DNA of 38,837 nucleotides from Prochlorococcus sp. AG-355-M18 (lineage in GTDB: Bacteria; Cyanobacteriota; Cyanobacteriia; PCC-6307; Cyanobiaceae), in assembly GCA_003280725.1 (NCBI GenBank), contig QCED01000016.1:1-38837 (forward strand), in the 5' to 3' direction. Shown one piece after another: positions 1 through 10,622 of this stretch. The notes beneath the pieces are model-generated. The model searched no databases. It was not told where the DNA came from and saw nothing but the letters and a program-made list of their open reading frames with translations. A program made the translations under genes and the position numbers. Every line of letters begins with the position of its first letter. Position 1 is the stretch's first letter.

Positions 1-2
1 TT

Positions 3-1373
<1,371 letters not shown>

Positions 1374-1387
1374 TTATAAATTATTAG

Positions 1388-3394
1388 TTATAGAATTTCT
1401 TTTGTTTTATTAACTACGTTTTCAACTGTAAATCCAAAATTTTTCATACATTCTCCACCTGGTGCAGATGCACCAAATTTATCCATAGTAATAGAAATCC
1501 CATCAAAACCAATATATTTATGCCAACCAAATGAATGGGCAGCCTCTACTACAACTCTCTTCGTAACGCTACTGGGTAAAACACTCTCTTTGTAAGATTC
1601 TTCTTGTTCTTCGAAAAGTTCTACACAAGGCATAGAAACAACTCTAATTTTTTTACCTAAGCTTGTAATTTCCTTACTGGCTTCAATGCAAAGATTCAGT
1701 TCGCTTCCAGTACCAATAAATATTAGATCTGGGGTTCCTTCGCAATCAGAGACTACGTATCCCCCAAATGCAACTTTGTCGATCGAAGTATTTTTTTGAT
1801 TTGGCATACCTTGTCTGCTTAAACAAAGGGCAGAAGGTCTTTTTCTATTTTGAATCGCAAGCTTATAAGCTCCACTTGTCTCATTTCCATCTCCTGGTCT
1901 GAAAACTAGCATGTTAGGCATGGCACGAAGAGAAGGAATAGTTTCAATAGGTTGATGTGTTGGACCGTCTTCTCCTACACCAATTGAATCATGGGTTAAT
2001 ACATAGATCACTCCTAATTCGCTGAGTGCAGAAAGCCTCATTGAACCTCTCATATAATCGGCAAAAACAAGGAAGGTACCACCATAAGGAATTAGACCAC
2101 TATTGTGATAGGCAATACCATTAAGTACTGCTGCCATTGCATGCTCTCTTACACCAAAATGTAAATATCTTTTTTCAGGACTATGCGACTGGAATGATCC
2201 AGTTTCTCCCTTGATATCTGTATAGTTAGAGTGAGTTAAATCAGCCGATCCACCAATTAATTCAGGCAGGTTAGGACCTAAAGCACCCAAACATATTTGT
2301 GAATGCTTTCTGGTGGCTAACCCTTTATCGTCAGGTGTGTAAGAGGGGAGATCTGAGTCCCAATTTTCAGGTAATTTGCCTTTTAACATTCTCTTTAACT
2401 CGGCTCCTTCAGAGGGATATTTTTTTTGATATTCTTCGAATATTGAATCCCATTCTTTCTCTAATTTTTCGCCTTTGTTTATTGATTTTCTAAAATGCGC
2501 ATATACTTCATTTGGTATTTCAAATGGAGGATATTCCCAATTTAGAAACTCTCTAGTTAATGCAGCTTCTTCTTCTCCGACAGCTGCTCCATGAATTCCA
2601 GCAGTATCTGATTTATTGGGCGAACCATAACCTATGGTTGTAGAAATTTTTATGATTGAAGGTTTATCCGTAATTAATTTTGCTTTTTCGATAGCTTCTG
2701 TTATTCCTTTGACATCGTGATTCCCATCTTCAACATGTTGTACATGCCATCCATAAGCTTCGTATCTTTTTAAAACATCTTCAGTGAAAGAAACATCGGT
2801 TCGCCCATCAATTGTAATTTGATTATCGTCATAAAGTGCAATTAATTTACCAAGCTTTAGATGACCAGCTAATGAGCAGGCCTCTGATGCGATACCTTCT
2901 TGATTACAGCCGTCACCCATTATTACGTAAGTATAGTGATCAACAATATTGCAATCAGGCTTATTAAATTTAGCCGCTAAATGAGTTTCAGCTATAGCTA
3001 AACCAACTGCATTGGAAATTCCGGCTCCAAGAGGTCCAGCTGTAACTTCAACACCTTCAGTTTCGAATGTTTCTGGATGTCCAGGAGTTTTTGATCCCCA
3101 TTGCCTAAATTGTTTAATATCTTCGATAGAAACTGATTTGTATCCTGTCAAATGAAGCAAAGAATATAACAGCATACAGCCATGACCAGCTGATAATACA
3201 AAACGGTCTCTATTGAACCATTTTGGGTTATTGGGGTTGTGATTAAGTATGTTTTGCCATAATGCATAACCCATAGGAGCACATCCCATTGGCAATCCAG
3301 GATGTCCACTATTAGATTTATTTACTGCATCTACAGCAAGCATTCTTATACTATTTATACAAAGTGATTCTAATGAAACAGATGCAGCGACCAT
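1388..3394 (-). CDS. tktA: Transketolase
   Basis: Transketolase moves two-carbon ketol units between sugar phosphates in the Calvin cycle and the pentose phosphate pathway, using thiamine diphosphate and a divalent metal. The protein is 668 residues, the normal full length. The N-terminal HPG is at residues 31-33 and the cofactor motif GDGCNQEG starts at residue 160 (GDG, with Asn164). The central pyrimidine-binding domain contains [13 protein letters not shown], and the C-terminal domain is complete. It follows fabF on the same strand after 43 bases, so acpP, fabF and tktA are probably one transcription unit. This order is one I associate with marine picocyanobacteria (recall, not checked). 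Nothing in the sequence suggests special regulation. Confidence 0.97.
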   Translation of the reverse strand: MVAASVSLESLCINSIRMLAVDAVNKSNSGHPGLPMGCAPMGYALWQNILNHNPNNPKWFNRDRFVLSAGHGCMLLYSLLHLTGYKSVSIEDIKQFRQWGSKTPGHPETFETEGVEVTAGPLGAGISNAVGLAIAETHLAAKFNKPDCNIVDHYTYVIMGDGCNQEGIASEACSLAGHLKLGKLIALYDDNQITIDGRTDVSFTEDVLKRYEAYGWHVQHVEDGNHDVKGITEAIEKAKLITDKPSIIKISTTIGYGSPNKSDTAGIHGAAVGEEEAALTREFLNWEYPPFEIPNEVYAHFRKSINKGEKLEKEWDSIFEEYQKKYPSEGAELKRMLKGKLPENWDSDLPSYTPDDKGLATRKHSQICLGALGPNLPELIGGSADLTHSNYTDIKGETGSFQSHSPEKRYLHFGVREHAMAAVLNGIAYHNSGLIPYGGTFLVFADYMRGSMRLSALSELGVIYVLTHDSIGVGEDGPTHQPIETIPSLRAMPNMLVFRPGDGNETSGAYKLAIQNRKRPSALCLSRQGMPNQKNTSIDKVAFGGYVVSDCEGTPDLIFIGTGSELNLCIEASKEITSLGKKIRVVSMPCVELFEEQEESYKESVLPSSVTKRVVVEAAHSFGWHKYIGFDGISITMDKFGASAPGGECMKNFGFTVENVVNKTKEIL

Positions 3395-3437
3395 TGTTTT
3401 AAAATAAGTTAAGTTGGAAATACAGAATTGGTTGTCT

Positions 3438-4682
3438 TCAATTCATTTTGCCGAAAGCAAGGCAAACATTGTGACCACCAAAGCCGAAAGAATTAGAAAG
3501 AGCAACTCCTACTTGAGCTTCTCTTGCATTATTTGGTACATAATCAAGATCACATTCAGGATCTGGATTGACGTAGTTAATTGTAGGAGGGATAAAATTA
3601 TGTGTCAAAGAAAGTATACAAGCTACAGCCTCTATACCTCCTGAGCCTCCTAGGAGATGACCAGTCATCGACTTAGTAGAGCTTACAGGAATGAGGTAAG
3701 ATCTGTCTCTAAAAATAGATTTAATTGCAGAAGTTTCATTTTTGTCATTAGCTGATGTACTCGTTCCATGAGCATTTATGTAATCAACTTTTTCAAGGCT
3801 GAGACAAGCATCTTCTATTGCTAATTTAATAGCTTTGGCGCCTCCAACCCCGCCTGGAGATGGAGCAGTAATATGATGAGCATCACATGTTGTTCCATAT
3901 CCAATTATTTCTGCATAAATTCTTGCATTCCTTTTTTGTGCATTTTCTAAAGTTTCTAAAACAAGAATTCCAGATCCTTCTCCAATAACAAATCCATCTC
4001 TTTCTGCATCAAAAGGTCTGCTAGCAGTTTGAGGGCTGGCATTTCTGAAAGAAAGAGCTTTTGCACTGGCAAAACCAGCTACTCCAAGAGGCGTAATACT
4101 TGCTTCTGCACCTCCACAGATCATTGCATCTGCCTTTCCAAGTTGGAGTAATCTAAAAGAATCACCAATTGCATTTGAGCCCGCAGCGCAAGCGGTTGAA
4201 ACAGAGGAACTTGGTCCTTTTGCACCCAAAGCAATTGCAGCTAATCCAGTTGCCATGTTTGGAATCATCATTGGGACTGTAAATGGACTTACTCTTTTAG
4301 GCCCTTTATGACTCAATATTTGAGCTTGACTTTCCATAGTTAGTAAGCCTCCAACACCAGAACCAATAATCACTCCAATTCTTGATGCATTAGCTTCAGT
4401 AATTTCAAGTCCAGAATCATTAAAAGCTTGCTTTGCAGCAATAACACCAAACTGGGAGAAACGATCCCATCTTTTGGATTCTTTAGCTTCAATAAAATTT
4501 TCAGATTGAAGATTTTTTACTTCTGCAGCAAATTTGCATGGATGTTGTTCAGGATCAAAGAGAGTAATATCAGAGACCCCATTAGTACCTGTTTGAAGAC
4601 CTACTAAATATTCATCAATGTTATTACCAATTGGAGTTACTGCTCCGATACCAGTAATAACTACTCGATGGAAATTTGGCAT
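3438..4682 (-). CDS. fabF: 3-oxoacyl-[acyl-carrier-protein] synthase II
   Basis: FabF catalyses the condensing step of type II fatty acid elongation, joining malonyl-ACP to a growing acyl-ACP. The 414-residue protein has the complete catalytic set: nucleophile Cys165 in STACAAGSN, His305 in [14 protein letters not shown], and Lys337 and His342 in [12 protein letters not shown]. These match the spacing of Escherichia coli FabF (Cys163, His303, Lys335, His340). The thiolase-like N- and C-terminal halves are both intact. It starts 6 bases after the acpP stop, so the carrier protein and its synthase are tightly coupled. The residues distinguish it from KAS III (FabH), which has Asn instead of the second His. 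Confidence 0.97.
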   Translation of the reverse strand: MPNFHRVVITGIGAVTPIGNNIDEYLVGLQTGTNGVSDITLFDPEQHPCKFAAEVKNLQSENFIEAKESKRWDRFSQFGVIAAKQAFNDSGLEITEANASRIGVIIGSGVGGLLTMESQAQILSHKGPKRVSPFTVPMMIPNMATGLAAIALGAKGPSSSVSTACAAGSNAIGDSFRLLQLGKADAMICGGAEASITPLGVAGFASAKALSFRNASPQTASRPFDAERDGFVIGEGSGILVLETLENAQKRNARIYAEIIGYGTTCDAHHITAPSPGGVGGAKAIKLAIEDACLSLEKVDYINAHGTSTSANDKNETSAIKSIFRDRSYLIPVSSTKSMTGHLLGGSGGIEAVACILSLTHNFIPPTINYVNPDPECDLDYVPNNAREAQVGVALSNSFGFGGHNVCLAFGKMN

Positions 4683-4688
4683 TCTTTA

Positions 4689-4928
4689 TTAACCTTTTTT
4701 TTCTTCGATGAATTTTACTGCATCGCCAACAGTTGCAATTCCTTCAGCTGCTTCATCAGGAATTTCGATATCAAATGCTTCTTCTAAAGCCATCACGAGT
4801 TCAACGGTATCTAAAGAATCTGCGCCTAAATCATTTTGGAAATTAGAATCTGATTTTACTTCTCCTGCTTCGACACTTAATTGTTCTGAAACAATAGAAC
4901 AGACTTTTTCAAGGATTTCTTGTGACAT
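4689..4928 (-). CDS. acpP: Acyl carrier protein
   Basis: The acyl carrier protein holds growing fatty acyl chains on a 4'-phosphopantetheine arm. The 79-residue protein is acidic and has the phosphopantetheine attachment site Asp-Ser-Leu with Ser38 in the segment [12 protein letters not shown]. Length and helix pattern are normal for AcpP. It is the first gene of the minus-strand acpP-fabF-tktA unit. The 133-base gap to psaC on the other strand should hold divergent promoters for both. An overlapping plus-strand frame of the same length is only its shadow. Confidence 0.98.
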   Translation of the reverse strand: MSQEILEKVCSIVSEQLSVEAGEVKSDSNFQNDLGADSLDTVELVMALEEAFDIEIPDEAAEGIATVGDAVKFIEEKKG

Positions 4929-5019
4929 AGTTTATGGAAAATACTAATTATCTATATGATTTTATGCCCTAGAGTTAACAAGAGTGAAGCATATCTTAAT
5001 TTTTTTAATTTCTTTGTAA

Positions 5020-5307
<288 letters not shown>

Positions 5308-5387
5308 TTTTATAGTGCAGTTTTAAGAGAGTCCATGTTTCAATAAATACTCATTTTTTTTCAATATAATTGAAAAAAAAATTATGT

Positions 5388-7283
5388 ATGTGTGGAATAG
5401 TTGCTGTTACTGGTTATAAAAAAGCTTTGCCACTATTACTTAATGGTTTAGAAAAACTTGAGTACAGGGGCTATGATTCCGCAGGTATTGCGATAATAAA
5501 TTCTGAAACCAAAAATATCGCCTGCAATAAAACTCAAGGAAAACTTAAAAATTTAATAAATAATCTTAAAGATAAGAATATACCTGGCACTGTTGGGATT
5601 GGCCATACTCGTTGGGCAACTCATGGAAAACCTGAAGTTAAAAATGCACATCCTCATACAGACAGTTCAGGAACCATAGCTGTTGTTCAAAATGGAATTA
5701 TAGAAAATTACAAAGACTTAAAAAATAAATTAGAAAAAGATGGCATCATTTTCAGATCTGATACTGATACTGAGGTAATTCCTCATTTAATCCAAAGAGA
5801 ATTAGACACATTAAGTAAACTTAAACTTGAGAATAATGGTTCCACATTATTAGTAGCTGTAAGAAATGTAATTTCTGATTTAGAAGGATCTTATGCCTTG
5901 GCAGTTTTATGGTCTGGAGCGCCTACTTCTCTTGTAGTTGCAAGAAGACAAGCACCCTTGATTATAGGCCTGGGAGAAGGAGAATTTATATGTGCCAGTG
6001 ATACACCAGCTATTGCAAACTTTACGAATATTATTCTTCCTATGGAGGATGAAGAAATAGCTTTATTAACTCCTCTTGGAATTGAAATATATGACTCAAA
6101 CAATGAGAGACAATATCGAAACCCAGTTTCATTAAAAGTCTCTGAGCAAGTAATAGATAAGATGAATTTCAAACACTTTATGTTAAAAGAGATATATGAT
6201 CAGCCTGAGACTGCAAAAAATTGGTTGAAAAATTATGTGATTAAAAATTCAGAAAATGGCAGGTACAAAATTAGCTACCCTTTTGATACGAAGTTTTTTG
6301 AATCAATAGAGAGAATTGAAATTATCGCCTGTGGTACAAGTAAACATGCGGCAATGGTGGGTAGTTTTTTATTAGAACAATTCTCGGGTATTCCTACAAA
6401 CGTATATTACGCTAGCGAATTTAGATATTCACCTCCTCCTTTACTTCCAAATACATTAACTATAGGAGTTACTCAATCTGGAGAAACTGCAGACACAATT
6501 GCAGCTATGGATATGGAAATTAAAAGACGTTCTTTAGTTGATGATAATAAATTTAAACCCAATCTTATTGCAATAACGAATAGAAAAGAGAGTTCGATAG
6601 GAAGACAGGTTTCAAACATAATCGATATTTGTGCTGGAATAGAAGTAGGAGTAGCTGCAACAAAAACTTTCTTTGCTCAATTACTTTCTTTTTATGGGTT
6701 AGCTATAAGTTTTGCGCAAATTAAATCCACTCAAAGTCCAAACGAAATAGATAAATTAATTGCAGAATTGATAAAACTCCCCCCATTAATAGAAGATCTC
6801 TTAGAAAAACATAATAAATCATCAGAAAAGCTAGCACATGACTTTTTTAATATTAAAGATGTTATTTTTTTAGGAAGAGGAATAAATTATCCTATTGCTC
6901 TGGAGGGAGCGCTAAAACTCAAGGAAATAAGTTATATACATGCCGCTGGATATCCTGCAGGTGAAATGAAACATGGACCAATCGCTTTGTTAGATAAAAA
7001 AGTTCCAGTAATTTCTATAGCATCTCCGGGAGAGGTTTTCGATAAAGTTATCAGTAATGCTCAAGAAGCAAAAGCTAGAGATTCATATTTGATTGGAATC
7101 GCTCCTGAATGTAATGGAGCTGAAATCTTTGATTATTTAATGCCAATTCCTTCAGCCAATGAATGGGTCACACCCCTACTTAACATAATTCCTTTGCAAT
7201 TATTGAGTTATCACATAGCAGCTCATAGAGGACTTGATGTGGATCAACCAAGAAATTTAGCTAAAAGTGTAACTGTAGAATAA
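5388..7283 (+). CDS. glmS: Glutamine--fructose-6-phosphate aminotransferase (isomerizing)
   Basis: GlmS makes glucosamine 6-phosphate from fructose 6-phosphate and glutamine, the entry step to peptidoglycan and surface amino sugars. I place the start at the ATG at 5388 (MCGIVAVTG), because the class II glutamine amidotransferase nucleophile must be Cys2, exposed after Met removal. The open frame reaches up to a TTG at 5370, which would bury that cysteine. The 631-residue protein has the N-terminal amidotransferase domain (GYDSAGIA, GHTRWATHGKP) and two SIS sugar-isomerase domains (CGTSKHAA; LGRGINYPIALEGALKLKE). It ends with LAKSVTVE, the conserved GlmS C-terminus. No glmS ribozyme or Shine-Dalgarno sequence is visible upstream. 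Confidence 0.97.
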   Translation: MCGIVAVTGYKKALPLLLNGLEKLEYRGYDSAGIAIINSETKNIACNKTQGKLKNLINNLKDKNIPGTVGIGHTRWATHGKPEVKNAHPHTDSSGTIAVVQNGIIENYKDLKNKLEKDGIIFRSDTDTEVIPHLIQRELDTLSKLKLENNGSTLLVAVRNVISDLEGSYALAVLWSGAPTSLVVARRQAPLIIGLGEGEFICASDTPAIANFTNIILPMEDEEIALLTPLGIEIYDSNNERQYRNPVSLKVSEQVIDKMNFKHFMLKEIYDQPETAKNWLKNYVIKNSENGRYKISYPFDTKFFESIERIEIIACGTSKHAAMVGSFLLEQFSGIPTNVYYASEFRYSPPPLLPNTLTIGVTQSGETADTIAAMDMEIKRRSLVDDNKFKPNLIAITNRKESSIGRQVSNIIDICAGIEVGVAATKTFFAQLLSFYGLAISFAQIKSTQSPNEIDKLIAELIKLPPLIEDLLEKHNKSSEKLAHDFFNIKDVIFLGRGINYPIALEGALKLKEISYIHAAGYPAGEMKHGPIALLDKKVPVISIASPGEVFDKVISNAQEAKARDSYLIGIAPECNGAEIFDYLMPIPSANEWVTPLLNIIPLQLLSYHIAAHRGLDVDQPRNLAKSVTVE

Positions 7284-7316
7284 TTTAACTCTTACCAAAC
7301 TCTTCTTTTTTTAAAT

Positions 7317-7856
7317 TTATAGTTCTAAAAGTCCCTTTGGTGGTTGAATTATAAGAAAATTATTTTTTATATTTACTACTGGTACTATTTCCGAAACAAA
7401 TGGTATCAGAACTCTTTTTTGATTTTCAAATAATTCAATAACAAGTAAGTTATTTTTCTCATTTTCTAAATTAATAACCTTCCCGATGATTTTTAATTGA
7501 CCATTTTCTAAAGTCTTGACTTTCAAATTTATAAGTTCTAACAAGTGGAATTCTTCTTTTTGTAATTTAGGTAGTTTATTTGTACTAACTAGAATTTTAT
7601 ATTTTTTAAGTTTTTCGGCATGATCTCTAGTATTTATATCCTTGAATTTAAGTACAAAGGTGTTTTTCCCAGGCTGTTTGAAACCAGATATAAGTTCTAT
7701 TTTTGAGGGGGGTTCATTTTCTTTTTGTAACCATCTCATTCCAGGTTTTAAAAATCTTTCTTCAAAATCACTAAGAGATTTAACCTTTACCTGCCCACTA
7801 ATTCCATGACATGATGTTATGTATCCAACAATCAACCATTCATTTTTATTTATCAT
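7317..7856 (-). CDS. rimM: Ribosome maturation factor RimM
   Basis: RimM helps mature the 30S ribosomal subunit by binding ribosomal protein S19 and acting on the 16S rRNA 3' domain. The 179-residue protein has the N-terminal RimM beta-barrel with [18 protein letters not shown], close to the family signature (vGki.g.hGl.GevkV). A PRC-barrel-like C-terminal half includes LINLKVKT and the segment [14 protein letters not shown]. Length is normal. It converges with glmS (33-base gap) and diverges from the small gene at 7881 with only 24 bases between start codons, so their promoters must overlap or lie inside the neighbours. Confidence 0.93.
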   Translation of the reverse strand: MINKNEWLIVGYITSCHGISGQVKVKSLSDFEERFLKPGMRWLQKENEPPSKIELISGFKQPGKNTFVLKFKDINTRDHAEKLKKYKILVSTNKLPKLQKEEFHLLELINLKVKTLENGQLKIIGKVINLENEKNNLLVIELFENQKRVLIPFVSEIVPVVNIKNNFLIIQPPKGLLEL

Positions 7857-7880
7857 ATATTGTATTAGAAAGAGTGTTTT

Positions 7881-8066
7881 ATGGAACTATCTACTAAACC
7901 TATACTCCCGGGTTCTTTTGTTGTTGTTAAAGATAATAACTCTATATACAGAGGATATAAAGGGTTTGTACAGAGAGTTACAAAAAAAAGAGCAGCTGTC
8001 CTATTTGAAGGGGGTAATTGGGATAAACTCATAACTTTTCAGCTAACTAACTTAGAGATAGTATAG
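7881..8066 (+). CDS. Small DUF3252-like cyanobacterial protein
   Basis: This 61-residue protein contains [24 protein letters not shown] followed by [16 protein letters not shown], shown here as motif fragments rather than a continuous copy. That pattern matches a small cyanobacterial family I know as DUF3252, sometimes labelled NAD(P)H dehydrogenase assembly family. The spacing of short beta strands suggests an SH3- or KOW-like barrel. It is not NdhO, whose core motif differs. The gene starts 24 bases from the divergent rimM start, and its end is 3 bases from the rnc stop on the opposite strand. The family's role is not established for me; the label is by recall only. Confidence 0.72.
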   Translation: MELSTKPILPGSFVVVKDNNSIYRGYKGFVQRVTKKRAAVLFEGGNWDKLITFQLTNLEIV

Positions 8067-8069
8067 AAA

Positions 8070-8819
8070 TTAGATTTTACCTGTAGTTATAAATTTTTCT
8101 ATTAAAACCTTAGCTGCATTCGCTTCTGCTTGTTTGTGGGATTTACCGAATGCTGATGATTTTTTATGTCCTTCGATAAATACATCACAAGAAAATCTTT
8201 TTGGGTCCCCATTTTTCTTCGATATTTCAATTATTTTATAGACTGGCAAATTAAAACCTTTACTTTGACACCACTCTTGCAATACTGTCTTAGATTTGAA
8301 TTTATATGGAGCTTTTAGAAATTTTTCTGAATCTTTCTCCCAAATATCATCTAACCAAAGATTAACTTCCTGAATTGAATTAAAGCACTTGTAAACAGCA
8401 CCGATTAATGCTTCTGTAGCTTCACCAATAATAGTATTTTTTGAATTTTTATCACCAAGAGCTTTAGGTCCTTTAATTATTAATTTCTCTATATCAATCT
8501 CCTCTCCTAATTTAGTTAACCATTCATCACTTACAAGTTGAGCTCTTAGATCTGATCTTTCTCCTACACTCATTTGAGGATATTTTTTTTCAATAAAATT
8601 AGAAGCAGCTAATCTGAGTACTGCATCTCCGAAAAATTCTAGCTTTTCGTAATTTATTATTTTGTCCTCTGAGGAATGAATAAATGCTTGATTAAAATTA
8701 TGAATAACTGAAATATTCTGTGTTCTAATTATTTCAGAAAACCTTTTTGATTTAATATCTAATGACTTTAAAAAAGTAGTTATTTGATTAATTCTCTTTG
8801 CATTCAGTATATTTGTCAT
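8070..8819 (-). CDS. rnc: Ribonuclease III
   Basis: RNase III cuts double-stranded RNA, including rRNA precursors. The 249-residue protein has the N-terminal endonuclease domain with the signature NYEKLEFFGDAVL (Glu58, Glu61 and Asp65 at the catalytic positions). A second catalytic region reads GEATEALIGAVY. A C-terminal double-stranded-RNA-binding domain spans about residues 170-245, with FGKSHKQAEANAAKVL near its end. In the second catalytic motif the usual Asp (as in E. coli Asp114, motif ADTxEA) appears as Glu when aligned by eye. Such a conservative change may still allow metal binding. The gene lies 23 bases downstream of the rnpB 3' end on the same strand, so the two could share a transcript. 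Confidence 0.95.
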   Translation of the reverse strand: MTNILNAKRINQITTFLKSLDIKSKRFSEIIRTQNISVIHNFNQAFIHSSEDKIINYEKLEFFGDAVLRLAASNFIEKKYPQMSVGERSDLRAQLVSDEWLTKLGEEIDIEKLIIKGPKALGDKNSKNTIIGEATEALIGAVYKCFNSIQEVNLWLDDIWEKDSEKFLKAPYKFKSKTVLQEWCQSKGFNLPVYKIIEISKKNGDPKRFSCDVFIEGHKKSSAFGKSHKQAEANAAKVLIEKFITTGKI

Positions 8820-8842
8820 CTGATTTGAATAATCACAAGAAT

Positions 8843-9222
8843 TAGAAAGCAGGTCATAAGCCGGGTTCTGTTCATCTTAAATAAGATGGGCAATCATCTA
8901 TCTAGGGCTGGAATTACTTCACAGTCTCAAGCGGCGCTTAAAAGTAGATTGTGTAATGGTCATAAATCTACTAAGCCTTGCTCCCAGCCGGGGTTTACCT
9001 AGCCAACACTTCTCAATGTTGCTGGTGCGCTCTTACCGCACCCTTGCACCCTTGCCATACATAAAGTATTAGGCGGTATGTTTCTGTGGCACTATCCTCA
9101 CGGTTACCCGTACTGGGAATTACCCAGCAAGCCTGACCATATGGGAGCCCGGACTTTCCTCAATAAAGTTTTATTTTGTTTCCAAAATAAAACTTTATTG
9201 CGAATGCCTCTCCTGCTTTCAT
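8843..9222 (-). ncRNA. rnpB: RNase P RNA (type A)
   Basis: This is the catalytic RNA of RNase P, which trims tRNA 5' leaders. On the minus strand the 5' end carries GAAAGCAGG (ending at 9220) and the 3' end CCTGCTTTC (from 8853 to 8845), which pair as helix P1. A perfect 18-bp P3 hairpin with a GAAA loop follows (9161-9200). It is followed by AGGAAAGTCCGGGCTCC, the conserved P4 region, and near the 3' end by its partner containing AACAGAACCCGGCTTAT. The L15 motif GGTAAACCC, which contacts the tRNA CCA end, is the complement of 8991-8999. The length of about 380 nt is normal. Ends are set by P1 pairing and may be off by a few bases. Confidence 0.95.
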
Positions 9223-9258
9223 TTAGCATAATGCTTAATACTCCAAAAATCATCTATT
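9223..9258. promoter_or_regulatory. Shared promoter gap between rnpB and tRNA-Arg
   Basis: Only 36 bases separate the 5' ends of two divergent RNA genes. On the plus strand TAATAC at 9236-9241 could be the -10 box of the tRNA, about 18 bases before its first nucleotide. On the minus strand CATTAT (complement of 9227-9232) could be the -10 box of rnpB. The near-palindrome AGCATAATGCT sits at 9225-9235. Any -35 element of either gene would lie inside the other gene. The individual boxes are tentative. Confidence 0.45.
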
Positions 9259-9332
<74 letters not shown>

Positions 9333-9410
9333 TAAAAATAAAAAACTATATGTAGTATGTGTGCAAAATTGCTACTCTCTAGCTAGCGTATAGATAGTAG
9401 TAAATCTTTT

Positions 9411-10088
9411 ATGGCTAAGTTGCATGATATGCGTTTAAAGCTCTTAATTCAACAAGAGCATGAACGTATTTCTAAATCCCAACCTAATGATTTAGATCTT
9501 TCTATAATTCAAGCGAGATGCCTTTGTTGGCTTTCTTTATTGGCGGAAGCTCACGAAGATCAAGCAAATGATGCTGAAAAAAGAGCCGATGCCGAGCAAG
9601 CAATGGGTTGGTTTGCTGATTCTATGAGACTAAGGGATGTAATTAATCTCGTAACAACCATTGAAATTCCATATGCTAGTGAAGCTGAAACATGTTCTAT
9701 TGATGATTATGTTGATAATACCTTTGAAAATAATGAAGAAGAGACTGATACATTAACAACACTTAGTCCAAATAATAATTTCACAAACCTCAACCTACCA
9801 ACTTCTTCAACAGAGACTTCTGAAAGAAATATAGTAAGCGAAGTTGATATTAATAGATTTAAGAATATTGCTCAATCACTTGAGAAACATTGTGAGAACA
9901 TAACTAATTTAATCAAGATTCATGACCAGAAGTTAGAAGAGCAAGCTATCGTGGATAAAAAATTATTTGAAAAAATTCGTCTTATCGAAAATAAAAATAA
10001 TAATAATGATAAAAAAGTTGAAACAATAGAAGATTGCTATTTTTGGGCAGAAAATTTATTTAATAAGTTAAAGTTTAAAGCTAGTTAA
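9411..10088 (+). CDS. Conserved cyanobacterial protein of unknown function, coiled-coil C-terminus
   Basis: I do not recognise a functional family for this 225-residue protein. The N-terminal ~85 residues are helical and ordered, with ARCLCWLSLLAEAHEDQANDAEKRADAEQ suggested by the Ala/Glu-rich stretch around residues 35-65. A polar, acidic, Asn/Thr-rich linker follows (about 95-140). The C-terminal ~85 residues are rich in Lys, Glu and Leu with heptad-like spacing, consistent with a coiled coil. There is no signal peptide or membrane segment. The ATG at 9411 is the first good start after tRNA-Arg. The next gene, at 10167, is another small unknown on the same strand. The coding pattern is strong, so I am confident it is a gene. 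Confidence 0.8.
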   Translation: MAKLHDMRLKLLIQQEHERISKSQPNDLDLSIIQARCLCWLSLLAEAHEDQANDAEKRADAEQAMGWFADSMRLRDVINLVTTIEIPYASEAETCSIDDYVDNTFENNEEETDTLTTLSPNNNFTNLNLPTSSTETSERNIVSEVDINRFKNIAQSLEKHCENITNLIKIHDQKLEEQAIVDKKLFEKIRLIENKNNNNDKKVETIEDCYFWAENLFNKLKFKAS

Positions 10089-10166
10089 AAATTCTTCTTA
10101 TTTTTTCTCAATATTTAACTTTTATACCTTTTAATGCGATGATAATAAAAGATATTTTTAATTGTT

Positions 10167-10622
10167 TTGACGGATCAACCTTGTCAATGTGAGGATTGTC
10201 AGAGATTTTATAAGGAGCATGATCGTCTGATTAGAGAATTTCCTACTTTTAAGCAGCAACAAGAATTGAATTGGGCATCTATTCAATCTTTCAGAACTCT
10301 TTGCAATAAGGTTACTAATGAGTTTCAACGAGAATTGTCTGAAAGAGAATCAAATGCGGATATCACTTCAGAAGAAAAACATATTTCTGATACAGAAATT
10401 ACTGAAGCTTTAGATGAACTTGAGAGCGTTAATGCTTATTTATATTCAATTGAAGCATTAATGGAGAGAATATTTGAGACAAAAATTTCAAATAAGATTG
10501 AAACAAAATTTAGAGAAATTGCAAATGAATTAGCACCTGACCCATTAAATATGGATCGATTAATTTTGAATAGATTATTTCATCAAACCCCAGATTCACC
10601 AGATAAGAAAAATATTAATTAG
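10167..10622 (+). CDS. Unknown 151-residue protein with N-terminal cysteine cluster
   Basis: The frame opens with a TTG codon and reads MTDQPCQCEDCQRF, placing Cys6, Cys8 and Cys11 in a CxCxxC arrangement. The next in-frame ATG would remove most of the protein, so TTG is the likely start. The rest is acidic and helical, with Glu/Lys-rich stretches and no membrane segment. The cysteine cluster could bind metal or be redox active, but with three cysteines only this is speculation. It lies 78 bases after the 225-residue unknown gene, possibly co-transcribed. Its last 8 bases overlap the end of glgP on the opposite strand. Confidence 0.72.
   Translation: MTDQPCQCEDCQRFYKEHDRLIREFPTFKQQQELNWASIQSFRTLCNKVTNEFQRELSERESNADITSEEKHISDTEITEALDELESVNAYLYSIEALMERIFETKISNKIETKFREIANELAPDPLNMDRLILNRLFHQTPDSPDKKNIN

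Noticed and set aside
3414..3644. Plus-strand frame opposite fabF
   Set aside because: It is antisense to a clear FabF coding region with intact catalytic residues.
5370..5387. TTG start for glmS
   Set aside because: It would place residues before the Cys that must be at position 2 for amidotransferase activity.
7819..8034. Plus-strand open frame of 71 codons
   Set aside because: It overlaps the DUF3252-like gene in another frame and its protein has no recognisable motif.
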